Assembly: GCF_003719725.1 (NCBI RefSeq)
Contig: NZ_RIAX01000004.1
Location: 268,192 to 332,191 of the forward strand
Source of the DNA: Planococcus salinus
GTDB taxonomy: Bacteria; Bacillota; Bacilli; Bacillales_A; Planococcaceae
DNA: 64,000 nucleotides
Direction: 5' to 3'
The position numbers and the translations under genes were made by a program. Below the pieces are notes generated by a model that saw only the letters and a list, made by a program, of their open reading frames with translations, made no database searches and had not been told where the DNA came from. Shown in pieces: positions 36,791-43,549 of the stretch. The stretch's first letter is position 1, and the number at the start of each line of letters is the position of its first letter.

Positions 36791-37978
36791 CTACTCCAAT
36801 AACTCTTCCGGCAGCAGCTTAAACCCTTCAATAATCGTGTCTTCTTCCACCTCAATCAGGAGACAGCGTTTGCCGTTGTAATTGACCTCTTTGACGTACC
36901 GCAAATCCTGTGGACTGATCTTGATATCCGCAACTTTCGTGCTGATTTTGATCGATTTGGACTCGTAACTTGGCACAACATGGCTTGCTTTCATTTCGTA
37001 ACTTCGGTCTTCCACGACTTGCTGGAATGCGCGTTCCACTTTGTCTGTGCTCAAATCTTTCACGCCGCTCGCCTTCAGCACACGTTCAACTTCCTTTGCA
37101 TCCAATGTGGGTGTACTCTCTTCTTCGTCATCCTCTTCCGCCGCCAGCATGCTATTGATTTCATCATAGACATTGGCGAGTGTTCTCGAATTTACTTCTT
37201 CTCCGATCACCGTTTTGACAATCTCCTCAAACACCGCTTTATCTTCCTCAGCCGTCATGATTTCATCCCCGTTCAACACATTTTCGATAAACTGGAAATC
37301 CGGTTTGTTCGCTTTGCTGGCAGCGTAAAGGATGTGGTGGATGTCTGCGGCGTTGTCCTTAAAACTCGGGAACAGGAAGCCGCCAATCGGGGAAGTGAGT
37401 TTGATGACCGGATCCATCACAACATTCGACTTAAACTCTTTCTCGACAAAATCAAACACCAGCGAACTTTTCGGCAGCTCGGTCTGATTCATGCTGCACA
37501 GGATAAAAGGCGTTGTAAACACTTCGTCGCGCATATCGATTTCCGTTTCATCCGGCTGCCGCTTCGTCGTTTTAAAGTAATTTCCACGAATAAACGTGAC
37601 TACCATATCCTTTTCATATTGGGTGTCCTGAACCATTTTCAAAGCGATTTCCTGCATATTCGATTTCCACTCCGCTTCATCCTCTGTCTCGAGGCCTTCG
37701 TACAGGAGATGCTGCGTGTGGTCCGTCTGCCCTTCTTCCTGCGGCTGGAACTTCACGTCAAACAACTTTTGATCGAGCTTCCCGCCCAACACCTTCTTAA
37801 AATTGGCAAGGAACAGCTCCTGCTGCTCGCGGTCCAGCAAGGAAAAGGAGCGGCTCTCTTCGTGAAAGATCTCACTGCTTTCCTTTTGGATATATACATT
37901 ATAAATTTCAGCGATTTTCAATAAATCCGTATCCAGCTTAAACCGTTTGCGGATATCGGCTATGTCTTTCTTCTTCAT
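36791..37978 (-). CDS. DUF4317 family protein
   Basis: A 395-residue soluble protein of the DUF4317 family, for which I know no function. It starts MKKKDIADIRKRFKLDTDLLKIAEIYNVYI. It has a central segment with KSSLVFDFVEKEFKSNVVMDPVIKLTSPIGGFLFPSF, an acidic stretch (EEDDEEEST, about residue 285) and a C-terminal ISPQDLRYVKEVNYNGKRCLLIEVEED. No signal peptide or membrane segment is seen. A TTG four codons upstream is possible because GGAG is nearer to it; the ATG at 37978 is used. It is probably monocistronic. Confidence 0.8.
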   Translation of the reverse strand: MKKKDIADIRKRFKLDTDLLKIAEIYNVYIQKESSEIFHEESRSFSLLDREQQELFLANFKKVLGGKLDQKLFDVKFQPQEEGQTDHTQHLLYEGLETEDEAEWKSNMQEIALKMVQDTQYEKDMVVTFIRGNYFKTTKRQPDETEIDMRDEVFTTPFILCSMNQTELPKSSLVFDFVEKEFKSNVVMDPVIKLTSPIGGFLFPSFKDNAADIHHILYAASKANKPDFQFIENVLNGDEIMTAEEDKAVFEEIVKTVIGEEVNSRTLANVYDEINSMLAAEEDDEEESTPTLDAKEVERVLKASGVKDLSTDKVERAFQQVVEDRSYEMKASHVVPSYESKSIKISTKVADIKISPQDLRYVKEVNYNGKRCLLIEVEEDTIIEGFKLLPEELLE

Positions 37979-38025
37979 TTCTAATTCCAACTCCCTGGCT
38001 AATAAAATCCGTATTGCATGTAAAA

Positions 38026-38062
38026 AAGAGCATCCAAAGCTAGGTCAGCTTTTGGTGCTCTT
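38026..38062 (-). terminator. Strong hairpin-terminator between the deaminase and DUF4317 genes
   Basis: AAGAGCA and CCAAAGCT on the left pair with AGCTTTTGG and TGCTCTT on the right around AGGTC, and a T-run follows in the minus direction. It lies about 200 nt after the deaminase stop and only about 48 nt before the DUF4317 start, so it may also act as an attenuator for that gene. Confidence 0.7.
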
Positions 38063-38260
38063 ACATTATAACAACTATTAAGGTGAATAAAGGTGCGTCC
38101 CTGAATTGAACTAATAATCTTTAATAGCCGATATTCCGCAAAACAGCTTGCTTTCCGGGAGCTCACGGAGTCTGCGCTGTTTTGCTCCATATCTCTGGAA
38201 TTTTCTCTCAGCCTCGGCGTATATCATTAAAAAGCTTATAGTGCGAGCCATTATCATTTC

Positions 38261-38743
38261 TTACCGTTTCGTCTCATGCGACCGCCGATGAAGTTGGTGA
38301 ACCAATTCCGCCAGTTCCGGAACAGGACCATCAACTTCTGTATCCTTAATCACATCTTCAATGGCCAATTTCCGGACACGGGACGGCGCAGCTCCCATTT
38401 CATTTAACCACCCGGCCAATTGTTCAGACGAACTTGCGTATACAATTCTTCCCAATCCGACCAACCCATGAGCCGCTGCACACATCGGGCAATGCTCTCC
38501 CGACGTATAAACTGTCGCCCTCTTTCTTTCTTCTGGAGACAGATTATTTGCCGCCCACCTGGCAATCGCAAACTCAGGGTGCTGTGTACGGTCGCCTCCG
38601 GCCACGTGGTTATGGTCTTCAAAAAGAACTTCTCCAGTGGCTGAAACAAGTACAGACCCAAACGGCTCGTCGCCTTTCTCTAAAGCCGTTTCCGCCAGTT
38701 CCACACAGCGCCGCAAATGCTTCAAGTCGGTTTCGGTGATCAT
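38261..38743 (-). CDS. Nucleoside deaminase (cytidine/guanine deaminase-like zinc enzyme)
   Basis: A 160-residue zinc-dependent deaminase. The zinc ligands and catalytic glutamate are visible as HPE (usually HAE) in TQHPEFAIARWA and C-P-M-C in YTSGEHCPMCAAAHGL. The residue before CPMC is His rather than the usual Pro, a variant I associate with a subgroup annotated as nucleoside deaminase. It should hydrolytically deaminate a free base or nucleoside such as guanine or cytosine derivatives; substrate not resolved. It shares orientation with the GNAT gene, 30 nt upstream, and may be cotranscribed. Confidence 0.85.
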   Translation of the reverse strand: MITETDLKHLRRCVELAETALEKGDEPFGSVLVSATGEVLFEDHNHVAGGDRTQHPEFAIARWAANNLSPEERKRATVYTSGEHCPMCAAAHGLVGLGRIVYASSSEQLAGWLNEMGAAPSRVRKLAIEDVIKDTEVDGPVPELAELVHQLHRRSHETKR

Positions 38744-38773
38744 ATTTTTGCCCCCTTTGTGTGCTTTGCATTC

Positions 38774-39208
38774 CTAATAAGTTAGTTTATACACAACTTC
38801 TCCATCTATTATCCGCCCATCCGCTTCGAATTTCAGCTTTTCATATAACTGCTTGGCAAGGACATTTTCTGGCTCGAAGCTTAAATAAATCATTTGATGT
38901 TCTTTATCTTGTTTAATGCGATCAATCAACTTCTCCATGGCCGCTTTTCCATACCCTTTAGACTGGTATTTCGAGTCAATCATCAAACGGTAAATCCAAT
39001 ACTCTTTATCATCGAAATCGAGACAATACATCGTAAATCCTACTAACACATTATCATTATAGATGGCTAAGCAAACACATTCCGGAAAGGCTTTAGCCTG
39101 TGCAAGCGAGAACACATTCGGCGCCACAAAGCACTTTTGTTCATCCGCCACACGTAAATCAATAACATCAAAAAAATTGTGCCGGTCTATTTCTCTGAAT
39201 TCAATCAT
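38774..39208 (-). CDS. GNAT-family N-acetyltransferase
   Basis: A 144-residue acetyltransferase. The acetyl-CoA-binding loop is SKYQSKGYGKAAMEKLIDRI (Q/R-x2-G-x-G/A pattern), preceded by the strand YWIYRLMID and followed by IYLSFEPENVLAKQLYEKLKFEADG, the usual motif B region. The pattern resembles spermidine/diamine acetyltransferases of the BltD type, but the acceptor is not certain. It is the last chromosomal gene before the inserted element and probably forms an operon with the deaminase downstream. Confidence 0.85.
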   Translation of the reverse strand: MIEFREIDRHNFFDVIDLRVADEQKCFVAPNVFSLAQAKAFPECVCLAIYNDNVLVGFTMYCLDFDDKEYWIYRLMIDSKYQSKGYGKAAMEKLIDRIKQDKEHQMIYLSFEPENVLAKQLYEKLKFEADGRIIDGEVVYKLTY

Positions 39209-39371
39209 GTAATTTCCCCCTGAAGTGATTTTCCCCTTCTTTTAGTTCGATGGGCTTGAAGGGAAATCCTTCTGAAAAGGAATCCATTAATTCGTGATAA
39301 AATCCTTCTAATAAACAAGAAAACCCTAAAGCGTTGGGTCCACGATGCTTAGAGTTCTCTTTATCAGCCTT
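39209..39371. other. Chromosomal flank outside the element, with hairpin
   Basis: About 160 nt between the GNAT gene and the left direct repeat. The GNAT promoter must be here. A terminator-like hairpin at 39322-39355 is oriented to stop leftward transcription coming from the element side. Nothing else was recognised. Confidence 0.6.
39322..39355 (-). terminator. Terminator left of the element, probably the ancestral rlmH terminator
   Basis: AACCCTAAAGC (39322-39332) pairs with GCTTAGAGTT (about 39347-39355) and is followed by TTTTC in the minus direction. Joining the two direct repeats would place it about 30 nt after the rlmH stop codon. Confidence 0.6.
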
Positions 39372-39391
39372 ATTTACTTATGATACGGTTC
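39372..39391. repeat. Left direct repeat (att-like) of the rlmH-site element
   Basis: ATTTACTTATGATACGGTTC, identical over 20 bp to 41879-41898. Read leftward it is GAACCGTATCATAAGTAAAT, the last rlmH codons plus stop. An inverted, imperfect partner (ACTGTATC, 39397-39404) lies just inside and can pair with GATACGGT of the repeat. Confidence 0.9.
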
Positions 39392-39441
39392 TCCGTACTG
39401 TATCTAAATGAGATTTTCAAATAAATTTATTTACAAAATAA

Positions 39442-39499
39442 TAAACTGAACTCCAAAGCAGGCATTATTAAAGGTGTCCGCCATTCGAGGTTCAGTTTA
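39442..39499. repeat. 58-bp palindromic structure inside the element
   Basis: TAAACTGAAC (39442-39451) is the perfect inverse of GTTCAGTTTA (39490-39499), with a 38-nt interior. In the minus direction it can act as terminator for the ATPase gene (T-rich sequence follows). The arms together with GGCGGACACC also look like fused ends of an IS3-type element, but this is not provable here. Confidence 0.5.
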
Positions 39500-39546
39500 A
39501 TTACTTAGCTTGGAATTAGTTTATCGAGCTCTTTTGCAGAATAATA

Positions 39547-41736
39547 TTAAAAGTTTTTTAAGGAATCCTCTACTTCTGTAAAGCATATATGCAAAGTTCT
39601 GTAATCACTTTCGCTTATTTCAGAAGCGTGCGCATCTACTTCTCGAAATTTATTTATTGTGTTCATTGCAGACATAAAGATGCCCTTATCCATTGTAAAA
39701 ACATTTGAAAATGCAGGATATTCGCCAAAAATTACGTTTTTTAGTTCTGAGAAAAACAAACAATCAATTAATTCTTTTCCTTCTCTTCTTTTTAATATAG
39801 AATCTAAGCTTGTATTTACATACTTCTCTATAATTTGTGGAGATTTATCTCGCCCGTACTTTAAAGTTAATACTTGTCTCGTAAGAATTCTTAATTTCTT
39901 TTCTATTTGATTTCTTCTACTAGATATAATCTCTCTAGACATCTCCGAATTGTTTGGAATTTTTTCATATCTATAACTTTCTTTCATATAATTAGTAATG
40001 GCATCAATTTCTATATAATAATTGTTTTTAATACTCTGTGTAATAACGCCATATCCAAGCAAGTGGATAATACTTAACTTATCCTCATTTATTTTTTCTA
40101 AATAACTATCTTTATTATCTAAAGCAATGTCTTTCAAGATTTCAAACTCTAGTATATACCATCTCTCTAGCACAAATAGAATGGATCTTATATAAGAGAT
40201 CAGTTTAGAATCAATTTCTTCTTTATAGTCATCATAATCTCTACCAGTAATTCTATACGGTCGTTCTTTAAAATGGGTATTAAGCATACTGCATACATTT
40301 CGAATTAAAAATGGATGCCCTCCATAATTTATATGTAGTTTGTGGTAAACTGCTTCATCAAAAGATAGTCCCATATATGCTCCGATTTCACTGACCATAT
40401 TTCTTACATCCTCTAAAGTAAACAAGCTTAAATAAGTAACACTGATATTACTAAATATAGGATTATCCAATCCATTTATTGATACTTGCTCTGTTATCTT
40501 TGGATTTACTCCAGCAATAACAAAAGAACAAAGGTTTTTTTCGGTTTGTATAATCGATCTAATAGTTTGCCAAAAAGATAAATAATCTTCTCCGCTTTTC
40601 CATTTCTCATTATTAGAAAGTTCATAAGTTATATGTTCAATTTCGTCAAAGATAAATAAAATCCTTTTACCCGTTAGCTTATTTATATCTCTAATTTTTT
40701 GTAAAAACTTGTCTGCAGCGTTTTTTTCATTAAATTCATTCATACTAGAATCATAATCAAGACCATACTCTTTACATACTTTAGAGACCATGTTTTCTAA
40801 TAATTCAAACCACCTTAAATTATAAACACCAGGACTTTGACAATCAATATAAATACTCATTCCAGATCTGGTATCAACCAGTCTCTGTAAAGCATATAAA
40901 ACAGAAGTTTTTCCTGTTTTTCTTAAACCAAATAAACCTGTTTGTTCACCAATACTATATTTATCGAAAAAGTTATGAACAATATTAGACCTTCCATAAA
41001 AATAGTTATCTGAATTTAAAGGGGACTCCATTGCAAATAAGTCACGTTGATAAAAATATTCTCTTAAACGGCTTTGGAATAGCTTCTCGTTGAATTGTCC
41101 ATTGATAATTTCATCATATGAAAAAGGCACAATAATTCTAGATTCATGATTGCTAGCATTATTCCTTTTAATTTTTTGCTTAATCTCATTATCTTTACTA
41201 ATCAAAATTATTACTACTGGATCTAACCTATTAGAGTAATCCATAAACAATTTATCTACATAATCCATTGCTCTATCGTCATAATTTGGAAAAGTGGAAA
41301 ATAGCATTAAAACTTCATTGAACATGTTAAAACTTTCTTTATAAGTATTAGATGGTTTTAGGAAGTTGAAATAATAGGTAGCTCTTTTAAACTTCTCTTC
41401 CCTTGAAAAAGTTAGTTCTAAAAAACTTGAAAACTTATTAGAGATAATAACTTCCTCTTCTGTACCTTTATAATTTATATTATGCTTAACTTTTTTCACA
41501 TTTTCTTCCTCGTAATTTTTTAATTCATCAGCATTAAGTGACTTAAGAATTTCACTTGCTCTTAATCCTTTATCTGTTTTTATTGCTGTAAACACAACTG
41601 GATCATTAGTACTTAGATTATAACTACTGCTACTAGCTAAAATATCGTCTTTATGAAAAAAATAATCTTTATTGTCTTCTCCATTAATAAAGCCAAAAGC
41701 TTTTTTAGTATTATAAAAAGTAACATAACCTTGCAT
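39547..41736 (-). CDS. Cold-shock-domain / AAA (STAND-like) ATPase / HEPN protein, candidate defence gene
   Basis: A 729-residue protein, not matched to a named system. Residues 1-62 are a cold-shock domain (GYVTFYNTKKAFGFING, RNP1-like; DYFFHKDDI, RNP2-like), which binds single-stranded nucleic acid. Residues ~95-235 are unassigned, with a strand-rich part (VVIILISKD, RIIVPFSYDEI). Residues ~245-500 form an archaeal/STAND-type AAA ATPase: Walker A G270-x4-GKT (GLRKTGKTS) and Walker B FIFDE (D364, E365). A winged-helix-like part follows. Residues ~600-729 resemble Swt1/HEPN domains, with R698-x4-H703 (REVDAH), the HEPN RNase motif. The start at 41736 opens the cold-shock domain; AAGGGG lies 12 nt upstream. 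Low GC suggests transfer. Confidence 0.85.
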   Translation of the reverse strand: MQGYVTFYNTKKAFGFINGEDNKDYFFHKDDILASSSSYNLSTNDPVVFTAIKTDKGLRASEILKSLNADELKNYEEENVKKVKHNINYKGTEEEVIISNKFSSFLELTFSREEKFKRATYYFNFLKPSNTYKESFNMFNEVLMLFSTFPNYDDRAMDYVDKLFMDYSNRLDPVVIILISKDNEIKQKIKRNNASNHESRIIVPFSYDEIINGQFNEKLFQSRLREYFYQRDLFAMESPLNSDNYFYGRSNIVHNFFDKYSIGEQTGLFGLRKTGKTSVLYALQRLVDTRSGMSIYIDCQSPGVYNLRWFELLENMVSKVCKEYGLDYDSSMNEFNEKNAADKFLQKIRDINKLTGKRILFIFDEIEHITYELSNNEKWKSGEDYLSFWQTIRSIIQTEKNLCSFVIAGVNPKITEQVSINGLDNPIFSNISVTYLSLFTLEDVRNMVSEIGAYMGLSFDEAVYHKLHINYGGHPFLIRNVCSMLNTHFKERPYRITGRDYDDYKEEIDSKLISYIRSILFVLERWYILEFEILKDIALDNKDSYLEKINEDKLSIIHLLGYGVITQSIKNNYYIEIDAITNYMKESYRYEKIPNNSEMSREIISSRRNQIEKKLRILTRQVLTLKYGRDKSPQIIEKYVNTSLDSILKRREGKELIDCLFFSELKNVIFGEYPAFSNVFTMDKGIFMSAMNTINKFREVDAHASEISESDYRTLHICFTEVEDSLKNF

Positions 41737-41787
41737 TCTAAACCAACACCCCTTAGGTTTATATTTCAATCATATTGTAACATTCAT

Positions 41788-41797
41788 TTCGTCACGA
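41788..41797. promoter_or_regulatory. Short palindrome upstream of the CSD-AAA-HEPN gene
   Basis: TTCGTCACGAA (41788-41798 within one base) is an 11-bp palindrome about 50 bp upstream of the gene start, beside a TACAAT -10-like sequence on the minus strand. It may be an operator. Confidence 0.3.
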
Positions 41798-41878
41798 ATT
41801 CTCAAAAAAGTTTATAGCTATATTATGTGAAATCAAAATTAGAAATAAAATATCTAATACAATATTTGTTTAAACCTC

Positions 41879-41898
41879 ATTTACTTATGATACGGTTC
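41879..41898. repeat. Right direct repeat (att-like), overlapping the end of rlmH
   Basis: Identical 20 bp to 39372-39391. It contains the last five rlmH codons (Glu-Pro-Tyr-His-Lys) and the TAA stop, so insertion leaves rlmH intact. Confidence 0.9.
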
Positions 41899-42360
41899 AT
41901 TTTTCATAATCCTGAACGCCCGATACACCTGCTCCACCAAAATCAGCTTCATCAACTGGTGGGGAAACGTCATCTTCGAAAACGACAGTTTTTCATCCGC
42001 CCGCTTCAACACCTCATCATGCAAGCCGAGCGAACCGCCGATGACGAAGACGACTTTGCTGCGGCCATAGGTCATCAAGGACTCCATGTCTTTTGCCAGC
42101 TGCTCTGAGGTCTTCATTTTCCCGTCGATGGCAAGCGCAATCACGTAAGCCTCGGGGGGAATTTTCGCCAGGATGCGATCGCCTTCTTTCTTTTTGACAA
42201 TTTCCATATCCGCCTCGCTCAATTGCTCGGGCGCTTTTTCATCCGCTACTTCCACTTCGCTGATTTTCGCGTAACTTCCCAGCCGTTTCTTGTACTCTTC
42301 AATGCCGGATTTCAAATATTTTTCTTTCAGTTTTCCAACACTGATAATTGAGATATTCAC
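41881..42360 (-). CDS. rlmH: 23S rRNA pseudouridine-1915 N3-methyltransferase (SPOUT, OrfX)
   Basis: A 159-residue SPOUT methyltransferase that methylates pseudouridine 1915 of 23S rRNA with SAM. Typical blocks: [27 protein letters not shown], the knot region [48 protein letters not shown] and the conserved ending YHK. The start is GTG at 42360 with GGGGGA 6 nt upstream. Its 3' end is the SCC attachment site in staphylococci and carries the right repeat here. A cluster of DnaA boxes lies upstream. Length and sequence are complete. Confidence 0.97.
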   Translation of the reverse strand: MNISIISVGKLKEKYLKSGIEEYKKRLGSYAKISEVEVADEKAPEQLSEADMEIVKKKEGDRILAKIPPEAYVIALAIDGKMKTSEQLAKDMESLMTYGRSKVVFVIGGSLGLHDEVLKRADEKLSFSKMTFPHQLMKLILVEQVYRAFRIMKNEPYHK

Positions 42361-42408
42361 AACTTATCCCCCTTTACGTTAAATTTACAAACAAGTTACA
42401 CACAGACG

Positions 42409-42787
42409 TTATGCACATATCCACATGCTTTTCTATATCTTGTGCCCGTTCATTCGTTCGCCACAAGATACGTTGCAGCTTCTTCACAGTAAGCGCATTT
42501 TGTGGATAACTTTTTCTCGTCGGACAATTCTGTAAGAATCGGGTAGCTTTCCGTTTCTGCCACATACATGTCCAATGCGTGTTCCACGTGGGTTTGACAG
42601 CATTTAATTATCATTTTTTTCATCCCTTTCGATTTCCGAATATTCCACAAAGTTATGCACAATTCATTGCTCTTTATCCACAACTCATTTTAACAGAACA
42701 AATTCACTGCGGATAGCCGAGTTTCTTTACTTCTCCCCGCTGTGAATAAAATAAAACAATCTGAAAAGTTATCCACACAAAAAATAA
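42409..42787. promoter_or_regulatory. DnaA-box cluster upstream of rlmH
   Basis: Six perfect TTATNCACA boxes occur in 379 bp: 42409-42417 (TTATGCACA), 42502-42510 (reverse TTATCCACA), 42653-42661 (TTATGCACA), 42674-42682 (TTATCCACA), 42741-42749 (reverse TTATTCACA) and 42779-42787 (TTATCCACA). One-mismatch copies lie at 42396-42404 and 42417-42425. A comparable cluster upstream of yydA (rlmH) is known in B. subtilis, where such clusters titrate DnaA. Confidence 0.85.
42450..42614 (-). CDS. CxxH/CxxC small protein (BA_5709 family)
   Basis: A 54-residue protein with a C-x2-H pair (CQTH, residues 6-9 region) and a C-x2-C pair (CAYC near residue 44), a likely zinc-binding arrangement. Small proteins of this pattern (TIGR04129-like) are found next to rlmH in Bacilli; function unknown. 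AAAGGG lies 9 nt before the ATG at 42614. The ATG three codons earlier touches the ribosome site and is rejected. One DnaA box lies inside the gene and others on both sides. Confidence 0.8.
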   Translation of the reverse strand: MIIKCCQTHVEHALDMYVAETESYPILTELSDEKKLSTKCAYCEEAATYLVANE

Positions 42788-42874
42788 TGTGCGGAGAAGT
42801 AGAAAAGACTCATTTTTCACAAACGAGACACTGTTTTGCGGTGAATCCAATCGCCGCCTTTCCCAGATAAAAAC

Positions 42875-42895
42875 CTGCACTTCAATAAAGTGCAG
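42875..42895 (-). terminator. Terminator of the DinB gene
   Basis: CTGCACTT (42875-42882) pairs with AAGTGCAG (42888-42895) around CAATA, followed by TTTTTA in the minus direction. It lies 15 nt past the stop at 42911. Confidence 0.8.
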
Positions 42896-42910
42896 ATTCA
42901 CTTTTCCTAT

Positions 42911-43414
42911 TCAAATTTCCGGTGGTTTCGTGCCCATGACCGACCAGTCTTCCTTCGACGGCCCGTATACACCTGGCACCTTCAGCCCTGCCTGTCGCAT
43001 CAGCACCGTCATCTGGCCTCTGTGATGAATCTGATGCGCCACAAGCAAATACAGAATATCCTTCACTTTCCACACTCGGCCGTATAGATCGCGTTCTTCT
43101 GTTAACGTTCTGTCTGTCCACTGCTCGCGCATCGCTTCCACTATCGCCTGACTGGATTTCCGGTAACCTTCCGAAATGGCTGAAGCAGAGTCAGGCATCG
43201 GTGCATCTTTTTTCACGGCATTCAGTTCCAACCCAGCACTTCCCATCATCTCATCAAAAGTCGTGGTCAAATGCCAGGCGAGACGACCAAGTGTCCTGTG
43301 GTCTGAGGTCACTTGCTGACCCAGGGATTCATCCGTCAATGCGTCAAACACTTTCCGGGTCTTATCCGTTTCCGGCTGCCAAAGAGCAAAAAACTCATCC
43401 ATTGTTGAAAACAT
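42911..43414 (-). CDS. DinB-family putative metal-dependent enzyme
   Basis: A 167-residue protein of the DinB/YfiT four-helix fold. The three metal-binding histidines are visible: RLAWHLTTTFDEMM and LVAHQIHHRGQMTVLMRQAG. The fold includes bacillithiol and mycothiol transferases and many uncharacterised proteins, so a thiol transferase role is possible but unproven. GGAGG precedes the ATG at 43414; the longer open frame upstream lacks a site. It sits between the htrA-like gene and the DnaA-box cluster, which is not the arrangement I expect in B. subtilis. Confidence 0.85.
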   Translation of the reverse strand: MFSTMDEFFALWQPETDKTRKVFDALTDESLGQQVTSDHRTLGRLAWHLTTTFDEMMGSAGLELNAVKKDAPMPDSASAISEGYRKSSQAIVEAMREQWTDRTLTEERDLYGRVWKVKDILYLLVAHQIHHRGQMTVLMRQAGLKVPGVYGPSKEDWSVMGTKPPEI

Positions 43415-43509
43415 ACGATCCCTCCATTTTGATAGCTGCATCAGTTGAATCGAAGCTATTCCTTCCTTGATACAATTCGGGAAGTCCATCACTTCTCCTG
43501 CTCCAAAAG

Positions 43510-43542
43510 AAAAGACCTGAACATCTATCGTCCAGGCCTTTT
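43510..43542 (-). terminator. Terminator of the htrA-like gene
   Basis: AAAAGACCTGA (43510-43520) pairs with TCCAGGCCTTTT (43531-43542) with one mismatch, just past the stop at 43550, with a T-run in the minus direction. Confidence 0.8.
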
Positions 43543-43549
43543 CACATTT

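Larger units (their letters stand above)
39372..41898. mobile_element. SCC-like cargo island at the rlmH 3' end, no recombinase
   Basis: A 2.5-kb A/T-rich segment between perfect 20-bp direct repeats, the right one formed by the end of rlmH. The same 3' end (TATCA-AA stop region) is the attachment site of staphylococcal SCC elements. The only gene is the CSD-AAA-HEPN gene; no ccr serine recombinase is present, so it would be a remnant or be mobilised in trans, like recombinase-free pseudo-SCC elements. Base composition is clearly lower in GC than both flanks. Confidence 0.8.

Noticed and set aside
42580..42595. parS-like TGTTCCACGTGGGTTT
   Set aside because: The first 11 bases match but four of the last five do not; ParB sites need both halves.
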